Below the pieces are notes generated by a model, which did not search any database, was not told the origin of the DNA, and saw nothing but the letters and a program-made list of their open reading frames with translations. Source: Sphingopyxis sp. LC81 (GTDB lineage: Bacteria > Pseudomonadota > Alphaproteobacteria > Sphingomonadales > Sphingomonadaceae). Taken from it: a stretch of DNA of 45,246 nucleotides. A program made the position numbers and the translations under genes. Positions 17,390-25,609 of this stretch are shown here, piece by piece (the first letter of the stretch is position 1; each line of letters opens with the position of its first letter). Location of the stretch: assembly GCF_000756375.1 (NCBI RefSeq), contig NZ_JNFD01000038.1, positions 1 to 45,246 on the forward strand, written 5' to 3'.

Positions 17390-18280
17390 TCATCCCTCGC
17401 GAATGACGGTCACCACTTCGACGAGAGGCAGCCGGGGACACGAAAGGTCCCGCTCGATCCCACGCGGATTTTCGATATGACGGCCCGGATCGTAGACGAA
17501 GGCGAAGAGCCGATGCCCGTCATGATCCTGCCCATAAAGCACGAAATCATCGGCCAATTCCTTGCGCAGATTGGCCGCCTTATATCCCGGTCGCGTCATC
17601 TTGAACTCGATGAGGATCTTGCGGTCCTTGAGATGGCAATCGACGCGCCCGGACCCGCCGGCCACGCTCGGCACGGCATCCTCGGGACGAATGTCATCGA
17701 ACTCGAGTCGTAGCAGCGCCAGGAAAAGATACTGGACATCATATTCGTCGGTCATGTCGAGCGCCGGCTTGCCGCTCCGCCGTTTGGCCAGCTGCGCCAC
17801 CACATCGGGAAAGCGCCGCGCAATGCGTTTCAGTATCTCCATGTCACTGGCAGGCGGGGAAGCCGAACTTGGCGGCACCAGCAAGCGGATGGCCTCGTCG
17901 ACCGCAGCGAGACATTTCTCATACTCGCGGTAGATCGTGCTGACGGGGAAAGGGATCGTCTGCGAGGCCGCGCTGGCCTGTGTCATATGCTCCTCTACCC
18001 CCTTCAGGTAAAAATCGACCTGAGCGCGGAACAACCGGAGCCCTTTGAGCAGGTCTGCCCCCGAGGCAAAGTCTTTCGGCATCTCGAAGTCGAGAAACTG
18101 CTCGTCGGTAGCAGTGTAGAGAAACATAGCCGCGTCATGGGCATAGGAGACGTCATCTCCATCCCCCCAGCCCTGCTTGGGCGACAACTCCCGCATCAGC
18201 TCGGCCCAGTGCGCGATGTTTTCGCGCACGAATGTACGGAAATAATCCGCCGCGCGTTTAGTCAGTTTCCGCGATATCAT
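17390..18280 (-). CDS. PD-(D/E)XK nuclease, DpnII/MboI-like restriction endonuclease domain
   Basis: 296 residues. The C-terminal ~110 residues match the DpnII/MboI-like REase domain: SGRVDCHLKDRKILIEFKMTR gives Asp214, Glu225 and Lys227 of the PD-(D/E)XK site, and it is followed by LRKELADDFVLYGQD, LFAFVYDPGRHIENP and RGIERDLS. The N-terminal ~180 residues are helical and unassigned, probably a sensor or targeting part. There is no methyltransferase next to it, so it is not a classical restriction-modification pair. It precedes the HEPN-like gene on the same strand, and the two may form one defence unit. Confidence 0.7.
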   Translation of the reverse strand: MISRKLTKRAADYFRTFVRENIAHWAELMRELSPKQGWGDGDDVSYAHDAAMFLYTATDEQFLDFEMPKDFASGADLLKGLRLFRAQVDFYLKGVEEHMTQASAASQTIPFPVSTIYREYEKCLAAVDEAIRLLVPPSSASPPASDMEILKRIARRFPDVVAQLAKRRSGKPALDMTDEYDVQYLFLALLRLEFDDIRPEDAVPSVAGGSGRVDCHLKDRKILIEFKMTRPGYKAANLRKELADDFVLYGQDHDGHRLFAFVYDPGRHIENPRGIERDLSCPRLPLVEVVTVIREG

Positions 18281-18455
18281 TCACCCGCCCCTTCTTCGCC
18301 ATCATCTCTAGATCGAGTCGAAGCCAAGATCGAGATTGGTGTCACGGGTCGAGGCTTGAATTACGACCCAATATCCTGCGAGAGCGGAGAAGTGGAGATC
18401 GGCATTCTCAGATCTATCGGAATGGCAATTGGCGAAACCGCTCCGACTTCAGCGG

Positions 18456-19751
18456 TCAATCACCGGAGCGTTTGCGCCGTTCGGCGTAGCGGACCACGAA
18501 GGCTTCCCATACCCTCAGCCACTCCGCGTCCGTCCGGAGCTTTTTTATATCCGGGAATCCGGCCCGGAACGCTTCGGCCATGGTATCGACGGCCCAAGGG
18601 CTGCCCTTATCGAGACCGATTGCCCGGAAGGCTGCTTCCCGGCTCCCATAGGTCAACGATCCGCAAGGAAATGGCAGCAGCTGTTCGGCTGAGTCGAGCT
18701 TAGCTTTCGCCGCTGCATTAGACACCGATGATCTCGGTGCCGTTTTGGCTGGGCGCGAATCCACAAGTCGCAGATGGGGACCGACCAGCTTGCGCTCCAT
18801 CGGTGCGTGCGAGGGGTGCAGCACCACCTTCCGTCCGGATAGATCCACATTCGCGTTCGGATACACAGCCGAGACAATCTGCATTGTTTCACGAACAGTT
18901 TGCCGGAAACGCTTGCTATCCGCTTCATTGCCGAGGTGCTTGGCGAGCTGATCCCAAGAGATGATTTGTCCCTTCTCGCTGGTGATCCGCGGCAGACGGT
19001 AGGCGAGATAGGTGTAGAGATCGAGCGCGGTTGGGATACCCTTGAGCTCGCGAATTGCCACCTCGTTCAAAGGGACGGCATGATCTACCAAATGGCTGTA
19101 GAATGCCTCCGACATGCGAATTTCGCGCGCGAAGGCGCCATTCTTGTCGAGCGAACCTGCATATTCGTTTGAAATCTTGACGTCTCGGACGGCAAATGCG
19201 TTGTCGCCGGCATCCTGACCGTCCCACCGGATCTGCCATTCGCAAGCAAGTAGCCTGTCGACCTGCTCTCGCATGAGGTTGGCCGTACCGCGCGGACCAT
19301 AGGAAATTGTTTGATAGCCAAGACGCCGCATCCACTCGGTAAAGTTGCGCCCAAGATAAACATCACGAGACTGTTTTGAGACGGCCTGTGAAAGGAGATA
19401 AATCAGGGCCACGCGCGGATAAGCACCGTATGGCACGCCCAGGCTTCGCATGACGGATTTACCTTCCACCGTTTGGAGAACCGGACGCGGGTTGATAGCC
19501 AAAGCGTAGCGACCATCTTCGCGCACGATCGGCAGCGTGTCATCCTTTGGTCGCTTGGTTGGAAGCGACATCGCGCAAAGCGCTGAGTGGAGGAAGGCCG
19601 GAACCGGCTCCTCGTCGTGGACACGGAGGAAGGCGTCCATGGTAAGCTGGGATCCGGCAGCGAGCGCCACCGAACGGACTTTATCCTCGCCGCCATCCAG
19701 CATGGCGAGCGCGTATTGGTGTCCGATCGGCTTCGAGCTATCCCCATTCAT
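18456..19751 (-). CDS. repA: Plasmid replication initiator RepA (RPA family)
   Basis: 431 residues from ATG 19749-19751, with GGAAGGG about 8 bp upstream. The core (PYGAYPRVALIYLLSQAVSKQSRDVYLG, FTEWMRRLGYQTISYGPRG, then LPRITSEKGQIISWDQLAKHLG) is typical of the plasmid replication initiator protein A family found on alphaproteobacterial plasmids. RepA binds iterons and opens the origin. Iterons lie just upstream (19982-20232), and an exact iteron copy is embedded in its own coding sequence at 18725-18741. parA and parB lie on the other side of the origin. Confidence 0.85.
   Translation of the reverse strand: MNGDSSKPIGHQYALAMLDGGEDKVRSVALAAGSQLTMDAFLRVHDEEPVPAFLHSALCAMSLPTKRPKDDTLPIVREDGRYALAINPRPVLQTVEGKSVMRSLGVPYGAYPRVALIYLLSQAVSKQSRDVYLGRNFTEWMRRLGYQTISYGPRGTANLMREQVDRLLACEWQIRWDGQDAGDNAFAVRDVKISNEYAGSLDKNGAFAREIRMSEAFYSHLVDHAVPLNEVAIRELKGIPTALDLYTYLAYRLPRITSEKGQIISWDQLAKHLGNEADSKRFRQTVRETMQIVSAVYPNANVDLSGRKVVLHPSHAPMERKLVGPHLRLVDSRPAKTAPRSSVSNAAAKAKLDSAEQLLPFPCGSLTYGSREAAFRAIGLDKGSPWAVDTMAEAFRAGFPDIKKLRTDAEWLRVWEAFVVRYAERRKRSGD
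18725..18741 (-). repeat. Iteron copy inside repA
   Basis: On the minus strand this reads GGCACCGAGATCATCGG, identical in its last 16 bases to the best origin iterons at 20005-20021 and 20046-20062. It lies in the 3' part of repA, more than 1 kb from the origin. Confidence 0.6.
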
Positions 19752-20309
19752 TGTGCGCCGCCCTTCCCCGAATCCGGGGCCTTTCCATGTCCCCGGTATC
19801 AACAGGTTTGGTGATGGAAAGCAAGCACGTTGGCAGTTTTGGTGGTAATCTGGGGCTAAAACCTCCAATTTGACCGATGAACTCGGAGCAGTTTGTGCAG
19901 GCGAGCCCCCTTCCCTACTGAAAATTGAAAAAAGCGATTCGCGAATCGGATTTCTATAGGGATTCAGTGAGTATAGGTATGCGCTCCGACATCATCGGTC
20001 CCCACGCACCGAGATCATCGGAAAAACGCACCGTAATCATCGGCTTGCACCGAGATCATCGGCACCCATTCACTCGCGTTACTGTTCAATGGGCTAGCCC
20101 AAGGCGACAGCGTCGCCCACGCCCAGTTCTCCACCGGGCAAGTGTTCAAAACGGCTCCCACATCATCGGTCTTGAATCGATTGACGGGGGAGAGCGATTC
20201 TGATGCGCCGAAAACGGCTCGGAGATCATCGGTCGAGTTGTAAGATTGGTGGTCAATTATTGCTCGAAACTGCCAACAGCGCTAATGTGGGGCACCAATC
20301 TCACAAGAA
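19752..20309. other. Plasmid origin region between repA and parA
   Basis: A 558-bp gap without a gene. It holds a 14-bp palindrome CGATTCGCGAATCG (19935-19948), an AT-rich run around 19920-19935, and six iterons (next entry). The divergent arrangement of repA and parA fits an origin that also carries both promoters. Confidence 0.75.
19982..20232 (+). repeat. Six 17-bp iterons, core ATCATCGG
   Basis: Copies end at 19998, 20021, 20043, 20062, 20169 and 20232. The consensus is GCACCGAGATCATCGG. The first four are spaced 19-23 bp apart, roughly two helical turns; the last two are more distant and less similar at the 5' side (GGCTCCC..., GGCTCGG...). A further copy in reverse orientation, 15 of 17 matching, lies inside parA at 20365-20381. 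Confidence 0.8.
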
Positions 20310-21527
20310 ATGGCAGAAATGGCGACAGAACCCACCTTCGACGCGCAGACTGATGATCTCATGAGCGATGATCTCGGTACCCTCCACCGGAAAGCACTTA
20401 CGATCCTTAAACGCATTCGCGACGGCGCGCTCGACCCGGAAACGGGCGCCAAGAAGGGGCCGACATTCCCGATTTCGAAAGCCGCGGCGCTGGTCGGTCG
20501 CACGGCGTCTGCCATCAGGGAAGCTGAACGGGATGGCCGCCTGCCCGAGCGGGGCCGTACGGGATCGGGTCATCGGGTGCATTACTCGCTCGAGGAACTC
20601 GACCAGATGCGCGAGGTCTTCGGAACGCGGCCTTGGAGAGCGGCGACCGACACGCCAGCGATCATCTCGATCTCGAACTTCAAGGGGGGTGTCGCAAAGA
20701 CGACCTTGGCGCTGCACGCGGCTCAGCACTTTGCAATTCGGGGATACCGCGTGCTGCTCGTCGACTGTGACAGCCAGGCAAGCACGACAATGATGTTCGG
20801 CTATCGGCCCGACGTGGATCTTGGTGAGGACGATACGCTTTATGGGCATTTCCATAACCCGGAGCTGCTCGGCGTTCGGAAGATTATCCGGAAGACGCAC
20901 TTCCACGGTCTGGATTTGATCCCGGCCAATCTGAAGCTGTACAATCTCGAATATGAGATTGCAGGCTATCTCGCCCAGAATCAGAGCTTCGATATCATCG
21001 ATATGATTGCACAGGCGATCGAAGAGGTGGTCGACGACTATGACGTCGTGATCATGGATCCGCCGCCGGCGCTTGGCATGGTGTCGATGGCGGTGCTCCA
21101 GGCTGCCAACGCCATGGTCATTCCAATGCCGCCGAGCGTGATCGACTTTGCGTCGACTGTCTCCTTCATCGACATGGCACGGACGACCATGGCGCAGCTT
21201 GAGCGCCTCGGGGGGAGGGCGAAGCCAGCCTATAACTTCATCAAAATCGTCGCGAGCCGCGTGGATGACAGCAAGTCGATGCACCGAGAAATTCTCTCGA
21301 TGATGCGGCAAGTGTTCGGCGGATCGATGATCAATTCGGTTCTTCGGACTAGCGCGGAAATCGACAATGCAAGCTCGCGCATGAAGACGGTTTTTGAACT
21401 TGATCGGCCCGTCACATCGCACGAAGTTCACACGCGCAGCGTCCGCCTTTTGACCGAAGTTTGTCAGGACATCGAAGCCGAGGTCCTGAGGACTTGGGAG
21501 AGCAGGGCAGGAGGCGATCGACGGTGA
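20310..21527 (+). CDS. parA: Partition ATPase ParA
   Basis: 405 residues. The N-terminal ~110 residues carry a MerR-like winged helix (FPISKAAALVGRTASAIREAERDGRLPERGR... HYSLEELDQM), as in type Ia plasmid ParA proteins that repress their own operon. The ATPase follows: deviant Walker A KGGVAKTT at 125-132, Walker A' VDCDSQAS, and YDVVIMDPPPALGMVS. The start ATG at 20310 or 20319 cannot be decided. It is followed directly by three parS-like palindromes and then parB. Confidence 0.92.
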   Translation: MAEMATEPTFDAQTDDLMSDDLGTLHRKALTILKRIRDGALDPETGAKKGPTFPISKAAALVGRTASAIREAERDGRLPERGRTGSGHRVHYSLEELDQMREVFGTRPWRAATDTPAIISISNFKGGVAKTTLALHAAQHFAIRGYRVLLVDCDSQASTTMMFGYRPDVDLGEDDTLYGHFHNPELLGVRKIIRKTHFHGLDLIPANLKLYNLEYEIAGYLAQNQSFDIIDMIAQAIEEVVDDYDVVIMDPPPALGMVSMAVLQAANAMVIPMPPSVIDFASTVSFIDMARTTMAQLERLGGRAKPAYNFIKIVASRVDDSKSMHREILSMMRQVFGGSMINSVLRTSAEIDNASSRMKTVFELDRPVTSHEVHTRSVRLLTEVCQDIEAEVLRTWESRAGGDRR

Positions 21528-21770
21528 GTTGCCACGTGGCAACTGGAGACAAGCCAGGACGAAATACCGTTATAAACCAACCCGATAAGCTGGTTTACTA
21601 GGATGGTGTCGTTTCGGAAATTGGCGGTTGGTTTCTAAGCTGGCTGATCGTTCAATGGGTTGTCCGCCAGCTCGTGACGGGCGGAATTGAGCACGAGTTG
21701 CCACGTGGCAACAAGCGTCAATTCAGGGCGATCGGTAAAGGGTTTGAGCGTCCAGTTGCCACGTGGCAAC
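21528..21770. repeat. parS: Three parS-like 16-bp palindromes
   Basis: GTTGCCACGTGGCAAC occurs exactly at 21528-21543, 21697-21712 and 21755-21770. The first begins at the base after the parA stop codon. The palindrome resembles the GTTNCACGTGAAAC-type centromere sites bound by ParB proteins. The 280 bp between parA and parB therefore look like the centromere, and probably also a ParB-controlled promoter for parB. Confidence 0.85.
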
Positions 21771-21807
21771 TTGGCTCGCTTGAGAAGAGAAACTAGGAAG
21801 ATGAATA

Positions 21808-22791
21808 ATGGCAAAGGGTAACAAAGGGTTCGGCAGCAGCCTCACAGAAGGTCTGGACGATGAGGCGGAGTTGGACGTTGCCGCGCCCGCTGAAAGCATC
21901 ATGGCCAGCAGGAGCCAGACGCTTGCCCGGATTGCTTCAGGAAAGATGGTCACCGACCGAACCGAATGGGTCGATCCCGCTAGGTGCCGCCCTTGGCGCC
22001 TTCACAATCGTGACCTCGATCATCTGACGGAGGAGAGTTGCCGGGACCTGATCGACGCATTCCTCGCGGCTAAGAAACAGCGTATCCCGGCGATCGTCCG
22101 GCGTCTGCAAGGCAACCCGGACTTCGATTTCGAAATCATCGCCGGCGTCAGGCGTTGGTGGACGGTAAAGTGGCTTCGTGAGCATCACCACCCGGAATAT
22201 GATTATCTAGTCACGATCCAGAGCGTGACCGACGAAGAGGCGTTCCGAGTTTCAGACGTCGAGAACAGATCTCGGAAGGACATCACTGACTGGGAGCGCG
22301 GCATTGAATACTCACGGGCTCTGGCAGAATTCTACAACGGCTCCCAGAATGAGATGGCCGAGCATCTCAAAATCTCGCGATCCTGGCTCAGTCGTCTACT
22401 CGATGTCGTTCGACTACCTGAGGCTATCATCGCTGCGTTCGCAGATCGTCATGATATCACCGTACGCGTTGCGCGGGACATCAAGCCACTTTGCGGTGAG
22501 GATCGCTCGATGAAGCTGATGGTGAAAGAGGCTGCGGCAATAGTCGCCGAACGCGATGATCTCGGCATTCGCTTGACTGGTCCCGAAGTCGCAAAGCGAT
22601 TGATCAGGGCGACCGTCAGCCAGCGTCAGAAGACCGGTGGCGAGATCGAGGTGAAAGGGAAGGGCGACAAGGCGATCTTGCGTTACAGCCATAGCCCGAG
22701 GGGCGGAATGACGCTGAAGATCCTTCCGAAGTCGGGAGCGTCGCGGGAGGAATTGCTACGGGCTATCGAGGGAATACTCGAAGCACGCTGA
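21808..22791 (+). CDS. parB: Partition protein ParB
   Basis: 327 residues. The N-terminal ParB domain has the arginine motif IIAGVRRWWTVKWL in place of the usual GERR. The helix-turn-helix (NEMAEHLKISRSWLSRLLDVVRLPEAIIAAFADR) matches KorB-type ParB proteins. The C-terminal end (ASREELLRAIEGIL) would be the dimer part. It binds the palindromes upstream and works with ParA to segregate the plasmid. Confidence 0.9.
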   Translation: MAKGNKGFGSSLTEGLDDEAELDVAAPAESIMASRSQTLARIASGKMVTDRTEWVDPARCRPWRLHNRDLDHLTEESCRDLIDAFLAAKKQRIPAIVRRLQGNPDFDFEIIAGVRRWWTVKWLREHHHPEYDYLVTIQSVTDEEAFRVSDVENRSRKDITDWERGIEYSRALAEFYNGSQNEMAEHLKISRSWLSRLLDVVRLPEAIIAAFADRHDITVRVARDIKPLCGEDRSMKLMVKEAAAIVAERDDLGIRLTGPEVAKRLIRATVSQRQKTGGEIEVKGKGDKAILRYSHSPRGGMTLKILPKSGASREELLRAIEGILEAR

Positions 22792-23116
22792 CGCCAGCGG
22801 GCAATTCGGCTGGTGATCTCGGCCAGCGGGCCGGGCCTCGAGCTCGCTCACCCCGGGGTCCGGGTCCCGAACCGATCTGCGAATGATTGTGAGGCGGGGG
22901 ATGCCGCCGGGCCAGCACCAGCAGCGCCGGGAGCGCGACAAGGCGCTACCCGGCGACTGTGACCGAAATAGAAGGCTCTCGGTTCATGGATTGACGCATA
23001 GGACTATCGCGGCGCGGCGAGATAAGAAACGGGGCTGCGCGCCTGTCATTATCGAGGCGACTGCATTATTTGGGCCGCCGTGCTACAAGCAGCCCGAAAT
23101 TGTGATTGGCGATGGA
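22792..23116. other. 325-bp gap after parB, no gene seen
   Basis: GC-rich, with several stops in all frames. I see no terminator with a T-run, no repeat set and no family match. It separates the replicon from the degraded gene and the transposon. Confidence 0.5.
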
Positions 23117-23771
23117 CTAGTAATCCACGGAGAAGCGCAAATTGCAGACGTATGGTTCATATCTCCCGTGCGTAACGGCGAAGCTTTGGCCTGCGAGTTG
23201 GCGAAGGAGTTTTGCAGCGCCGGCCTTCGTGCAGGGTAGTGCTCTCGCTAGCTGAGCAGGTGTTATAGAGCCGTAGGCGAAAAGCAGCATCCAAACGGAA
23301 TGCAGCCGTGACTGCTCTCTCAATACAGGGAACGCCCCGGCGAACGCCGCCGCAGCGCGCGGCACCCGCGCCACGTCGCAGAGCGTCTCATACAGCGCAT
23401 CGAGAATGAGTTCGCTGATGTCGTCGCGGTCGGGATCGCGATCGGCACGAAACAGCCGCCGCCGGACGAGACCGGGGAAGGGCAGGGGGTGCGCCGAAAG
23501 GCCGAACAGCGCGGGCTCGGCGACGGCGAACAGATTGACCGCCCAGCAGGGCGACGAGGCGGTGGCGGACAGCGGATCGCCGTCGACGTCGGCCGATCGC
23601 CGTAGACTGCGAACGATGGTGAGCAGACGGGCCGCTGGGTCGGCAGGCAGGTTCGGGCTCGCGGCGACGAGGCGCACGGCCTCGAGTTCTTCAAGCCCGG
23701 CGTCGACGATGACCGCGGTCGCCGCGGCCTCCGCGGCAAGGGGCCTAATGGCGGTATGTCGAACGCGCTGG
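23117..23771 (-). pseudogene. C-terminal part of a DUF1612/HTH-type protein, cut by the transposon end
   Basis: The frame is open from 23773 to its stop at 23117 and has no proper start; an internal GTG at 23675-23677 is the first possible one. The text (LEELEAVRLVAASP, SELILDALYETLCDVARVPRAAAA, SRLHSVWMLLFAYGSITPAQLARALPCTKAGAAKLLRQL) parallels the C-terminal half of the large helix-turn-helix protein at 27956-29161 (AMTVLRSTSRAPLLYRLL, LRPLQIEKALGVSKNGVRDLVAALV). The frame breaks off exactly where the transposon's left terminus begins (23772), so the insertion removed the N-terminus. I found no matching N-terminal part beyond the right end. Confidence 0.65.
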
Positions 23772-23778
23772 TGTCAGC

Positions 23779-23902
23779 CGACAAAATAGGCTACATTTCA
23801 ATAATATCATGTAATATCAATATATTACATCGGATGCTCTGCGAGTAATTCTGTCTAGGGCAATATACACGTCGCGGTGTTCGACAAAATAAGCTACATT
23901 TC
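23779..23902 (+). repeat. Two 21-bp transposase-binding repeats at the left end
   Basis: 23779-23799 and 23882-23902 agree in 20 of 21 bases (CGACAAAATA, then G or A, then GCTACATTTC). Repeats of this kind near the termini are the binding sites of TnsB/TniA-type transposases. A shorter relative (minus strand TGACCGACAAAAT) occurs at 30590-30602 near the right end. Confidence 0.75.
23809..23830. promoter_or_regulatory. AT-rich palindrome before tniA
   Basis: ATGTAATAT (23809-23817) and ATATTACAT (23822-23830) are exact inverted repeats with a 4-bp spacer. It lies between the two transposase-binding repeats, about 105 bp upstream of tniA. It could be an operator for the tni operon. Confidence 0.5.
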
Positions 23903-23935
23903 GCGGACAGCAAAAATCATTGGGGAGCCCGTTCC

Positions 23936-25609
23936 GTGATTGAGCGCAAGCCGTCTCCAGCGCCCCGGCGGAGCCTCAAATCGCTTGAGGCGGGATTGGC
24001 TCTCTACCCCCATTTCCGGCGACATATATCGCTTTCCGGCCCGGTGACAGCGGCTCAGGTTCAGGCGATTTCCGAGGCAACCGGCCTTAAAGAGCGGCAG
24101 ATACGGACACTGGCCGCGCGCTTCCGGGTGCATCCGGTCGCGGAAACGCTGGCTCCAAAACCGCGTGGACCCGCTGTTGGATCGCACAGGATCGATCCCG
24201 AGGTGAGGGCCGCCATCGAGACGTTGATCGACGAAATTGCGCTCAAGATGGTGCCGCCATCGCGTGCGGAAGCGGCGCGGCAGATTTGGGGCCTGTTGCA
24301 CGCGGACAACGGAGATCATCGCTTTCCCGCCGATCTGATCCCAAGCGAGAAGACGATCGAGCGGCTTCTGGCTGAGATTCCGAGCCGTGTTTGGGCGAAA
24401 GCGACGATGGGATCGAAGACGCGGAGCGCCCATGAACCGCACCCCGGCGAATATGCAAGCGAGGGATTTCTCGACCTGGTTCAGATGGATCACACCAAGG
24501 GCGATGTCATCCTGGTCGATAGTCTGCGGCGCGAACAGCTCGGAAGACCGTGGATCACCTTCCTCATCGAAATCTGGACCCGGTCCATTCTTGGTTACTA
24601 TGTCAGCTTCGGCGACCCCTCGATATTCCGGTGCGGACGGGCGGTTGCGAGCGCTGTGTTGCCCAAAGAGCCGGCCCTCGCCCACCTGGGCGTCGATGTC
24701 AGCTATCCGATGCACGGTTTGTTCCGGCGCTTGCATGCCGATCAGGCCAAACCGCATCGCTCCGAAGCCTTCCGGCGCGCCTGCGTCCGCAATGGGATTG
24801 GCCCCGATGTGCGGAGGCCCGGGCCGGCCCATCTTGGCGGGCATATCGAGCGGCTGATCGGCACGATGGTTGGAAAACTGCGGCTTTTGCCCGGTGCGAC
24901 CGGATCGAACGTGGCGGCGCGCGACGGCTATGATGCCGAGGCGGACGCGGCGATGACGCTTGTGGAATTCGAGCGCTGGCTGCTGTGCCAGATCGCGATC
25001 TATCATCACGCGCCGCATAGCGCGCTGGGCGGCCTGTGTCCGGCCCAGATGTGGGAGCGCGAGGCGGCGAAGCACAGCCCGCTGCTGCCCGTGTCGGTCG
25101 ATGCGGGCGAACTGTTCCGCCAGTTTCTGCCGTCGAAGTCGCTCACGGTCCATGCCAAGGGTATCCAGATCAGATATCGCCATTACTGGCACCCGATGCT
25201 TGCCGCCAGGATCGGCCAAAGGGTCGAGATCAGCTGGGATGAGCGGACGATCCAGCATATCTACGCCGACCTCGACGGCCGCTATGTCGAATTGCCGGTT
25301 GTCGGCGACTATCCCGACGTCTGGGAGGCGGATTGGGAGGCCGCCAGGGCAGGAGTGCGGGCGCTAGGCCGGGCCTACCAGGCCGATGGCGGTCGCGCGG
25401 CGACGGCGCGGGCGGTGGCCGCCGCCAATCAGGAAATCCACCGCGCCCGCGTTCGCACGAAGGCGGCGCGGCGCCAGGCAAAGCGCCGCGAAGGCGAGGG
25501 GACGACGCTCGCGGACCTCCGGTATGGCGAAGCGCCGGAAAAGCCGCCCATTGACTGGAAACCGGTCGCCGAGCTCAGCGAAGACGACTGGTTGCAGGAG
25601 CGGACATGA
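23936..25609 (+). CDS. tniA: TniA, DDE transposase of the Mu/TnsB family
   Basis: 557 residues from GTG 23936, with GGGGAG about 10 bp upstream. The catalytic core is visible: Asp185 in LVQMDHTKGD, Asp269 in RRLHADQAK and Glu305 in GGHIERLIGT; the last two are 35 residues apart, as in DD35E enzymes. N-terminal helix-turn-helix segments (VTAAQVQAISEATGLKERQIRTLAARF) bind the end repeats. The C-terminal beta-barrel region (KGIQIRYRHYWHPMLAARIG) is of the Mu transposase type. It cuts and joins the ends together with TniB and TniQ. The stop overlaps tniB by 4 bp. Confidence 0.93.
   Translation: MIERKPSPAPRRSLKSLEAGLALYPHFRRHISLSGPVTAAQVQAISEATGLKERQIRTLAARFRVHPVAETLAPKPRGPAVGSHRIDPEVRAAIETLIDEIALKMVPPSRAEAARQIWGLLHADNGDHRFPADLIPSEKTIERLLAEIPSRVWAKATMGSKTRSAHEPHPGEYASEGFLDLVQMDHTKGDVILVDSLRREQLGRPWITFLIEIWTRSILGYYVSFGDPSIFRCGRAVASAVLPKEPALAHLGVDVSYPMHGLFRRLHADQAKPHRSEAFRRACVRNGIGPDVRRPGPAHLGGHIERLIGTMVGKLRLLPGATGSNVAARDGYDAEADAAMTLVEFERWLLCQIAIYHHAPHSALGGLCPAQMWEREAAKHSPLLPVSVDAGELFRQFLPSKSLTVHAKGIQIRYRHYWHPMLAARIGQRVEISWDERTIQHIYADLDGRYVELPVVGDYPDVWEADWEAARAGVRALGRAYQADGGRAATARAVAAANQEIHRARVRTKAARRQAKRREGEGTTLADLRYGEAPEKPPIDWKPVAELSEDDWLQERT

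Noticed and set aside
19982..20232. CRISPR-like array
   Set aside because: The repeats are 17 bp with 19-23 bp centre distances and variable gaps, next to repA, which fits iterons; no cas genes are present.
20301..21542. A 413-codon minus-strand frame opposite parA
   Set aside because: ParA has all ATPase motifs in the other strand; the antisense frame shows only biased composition.
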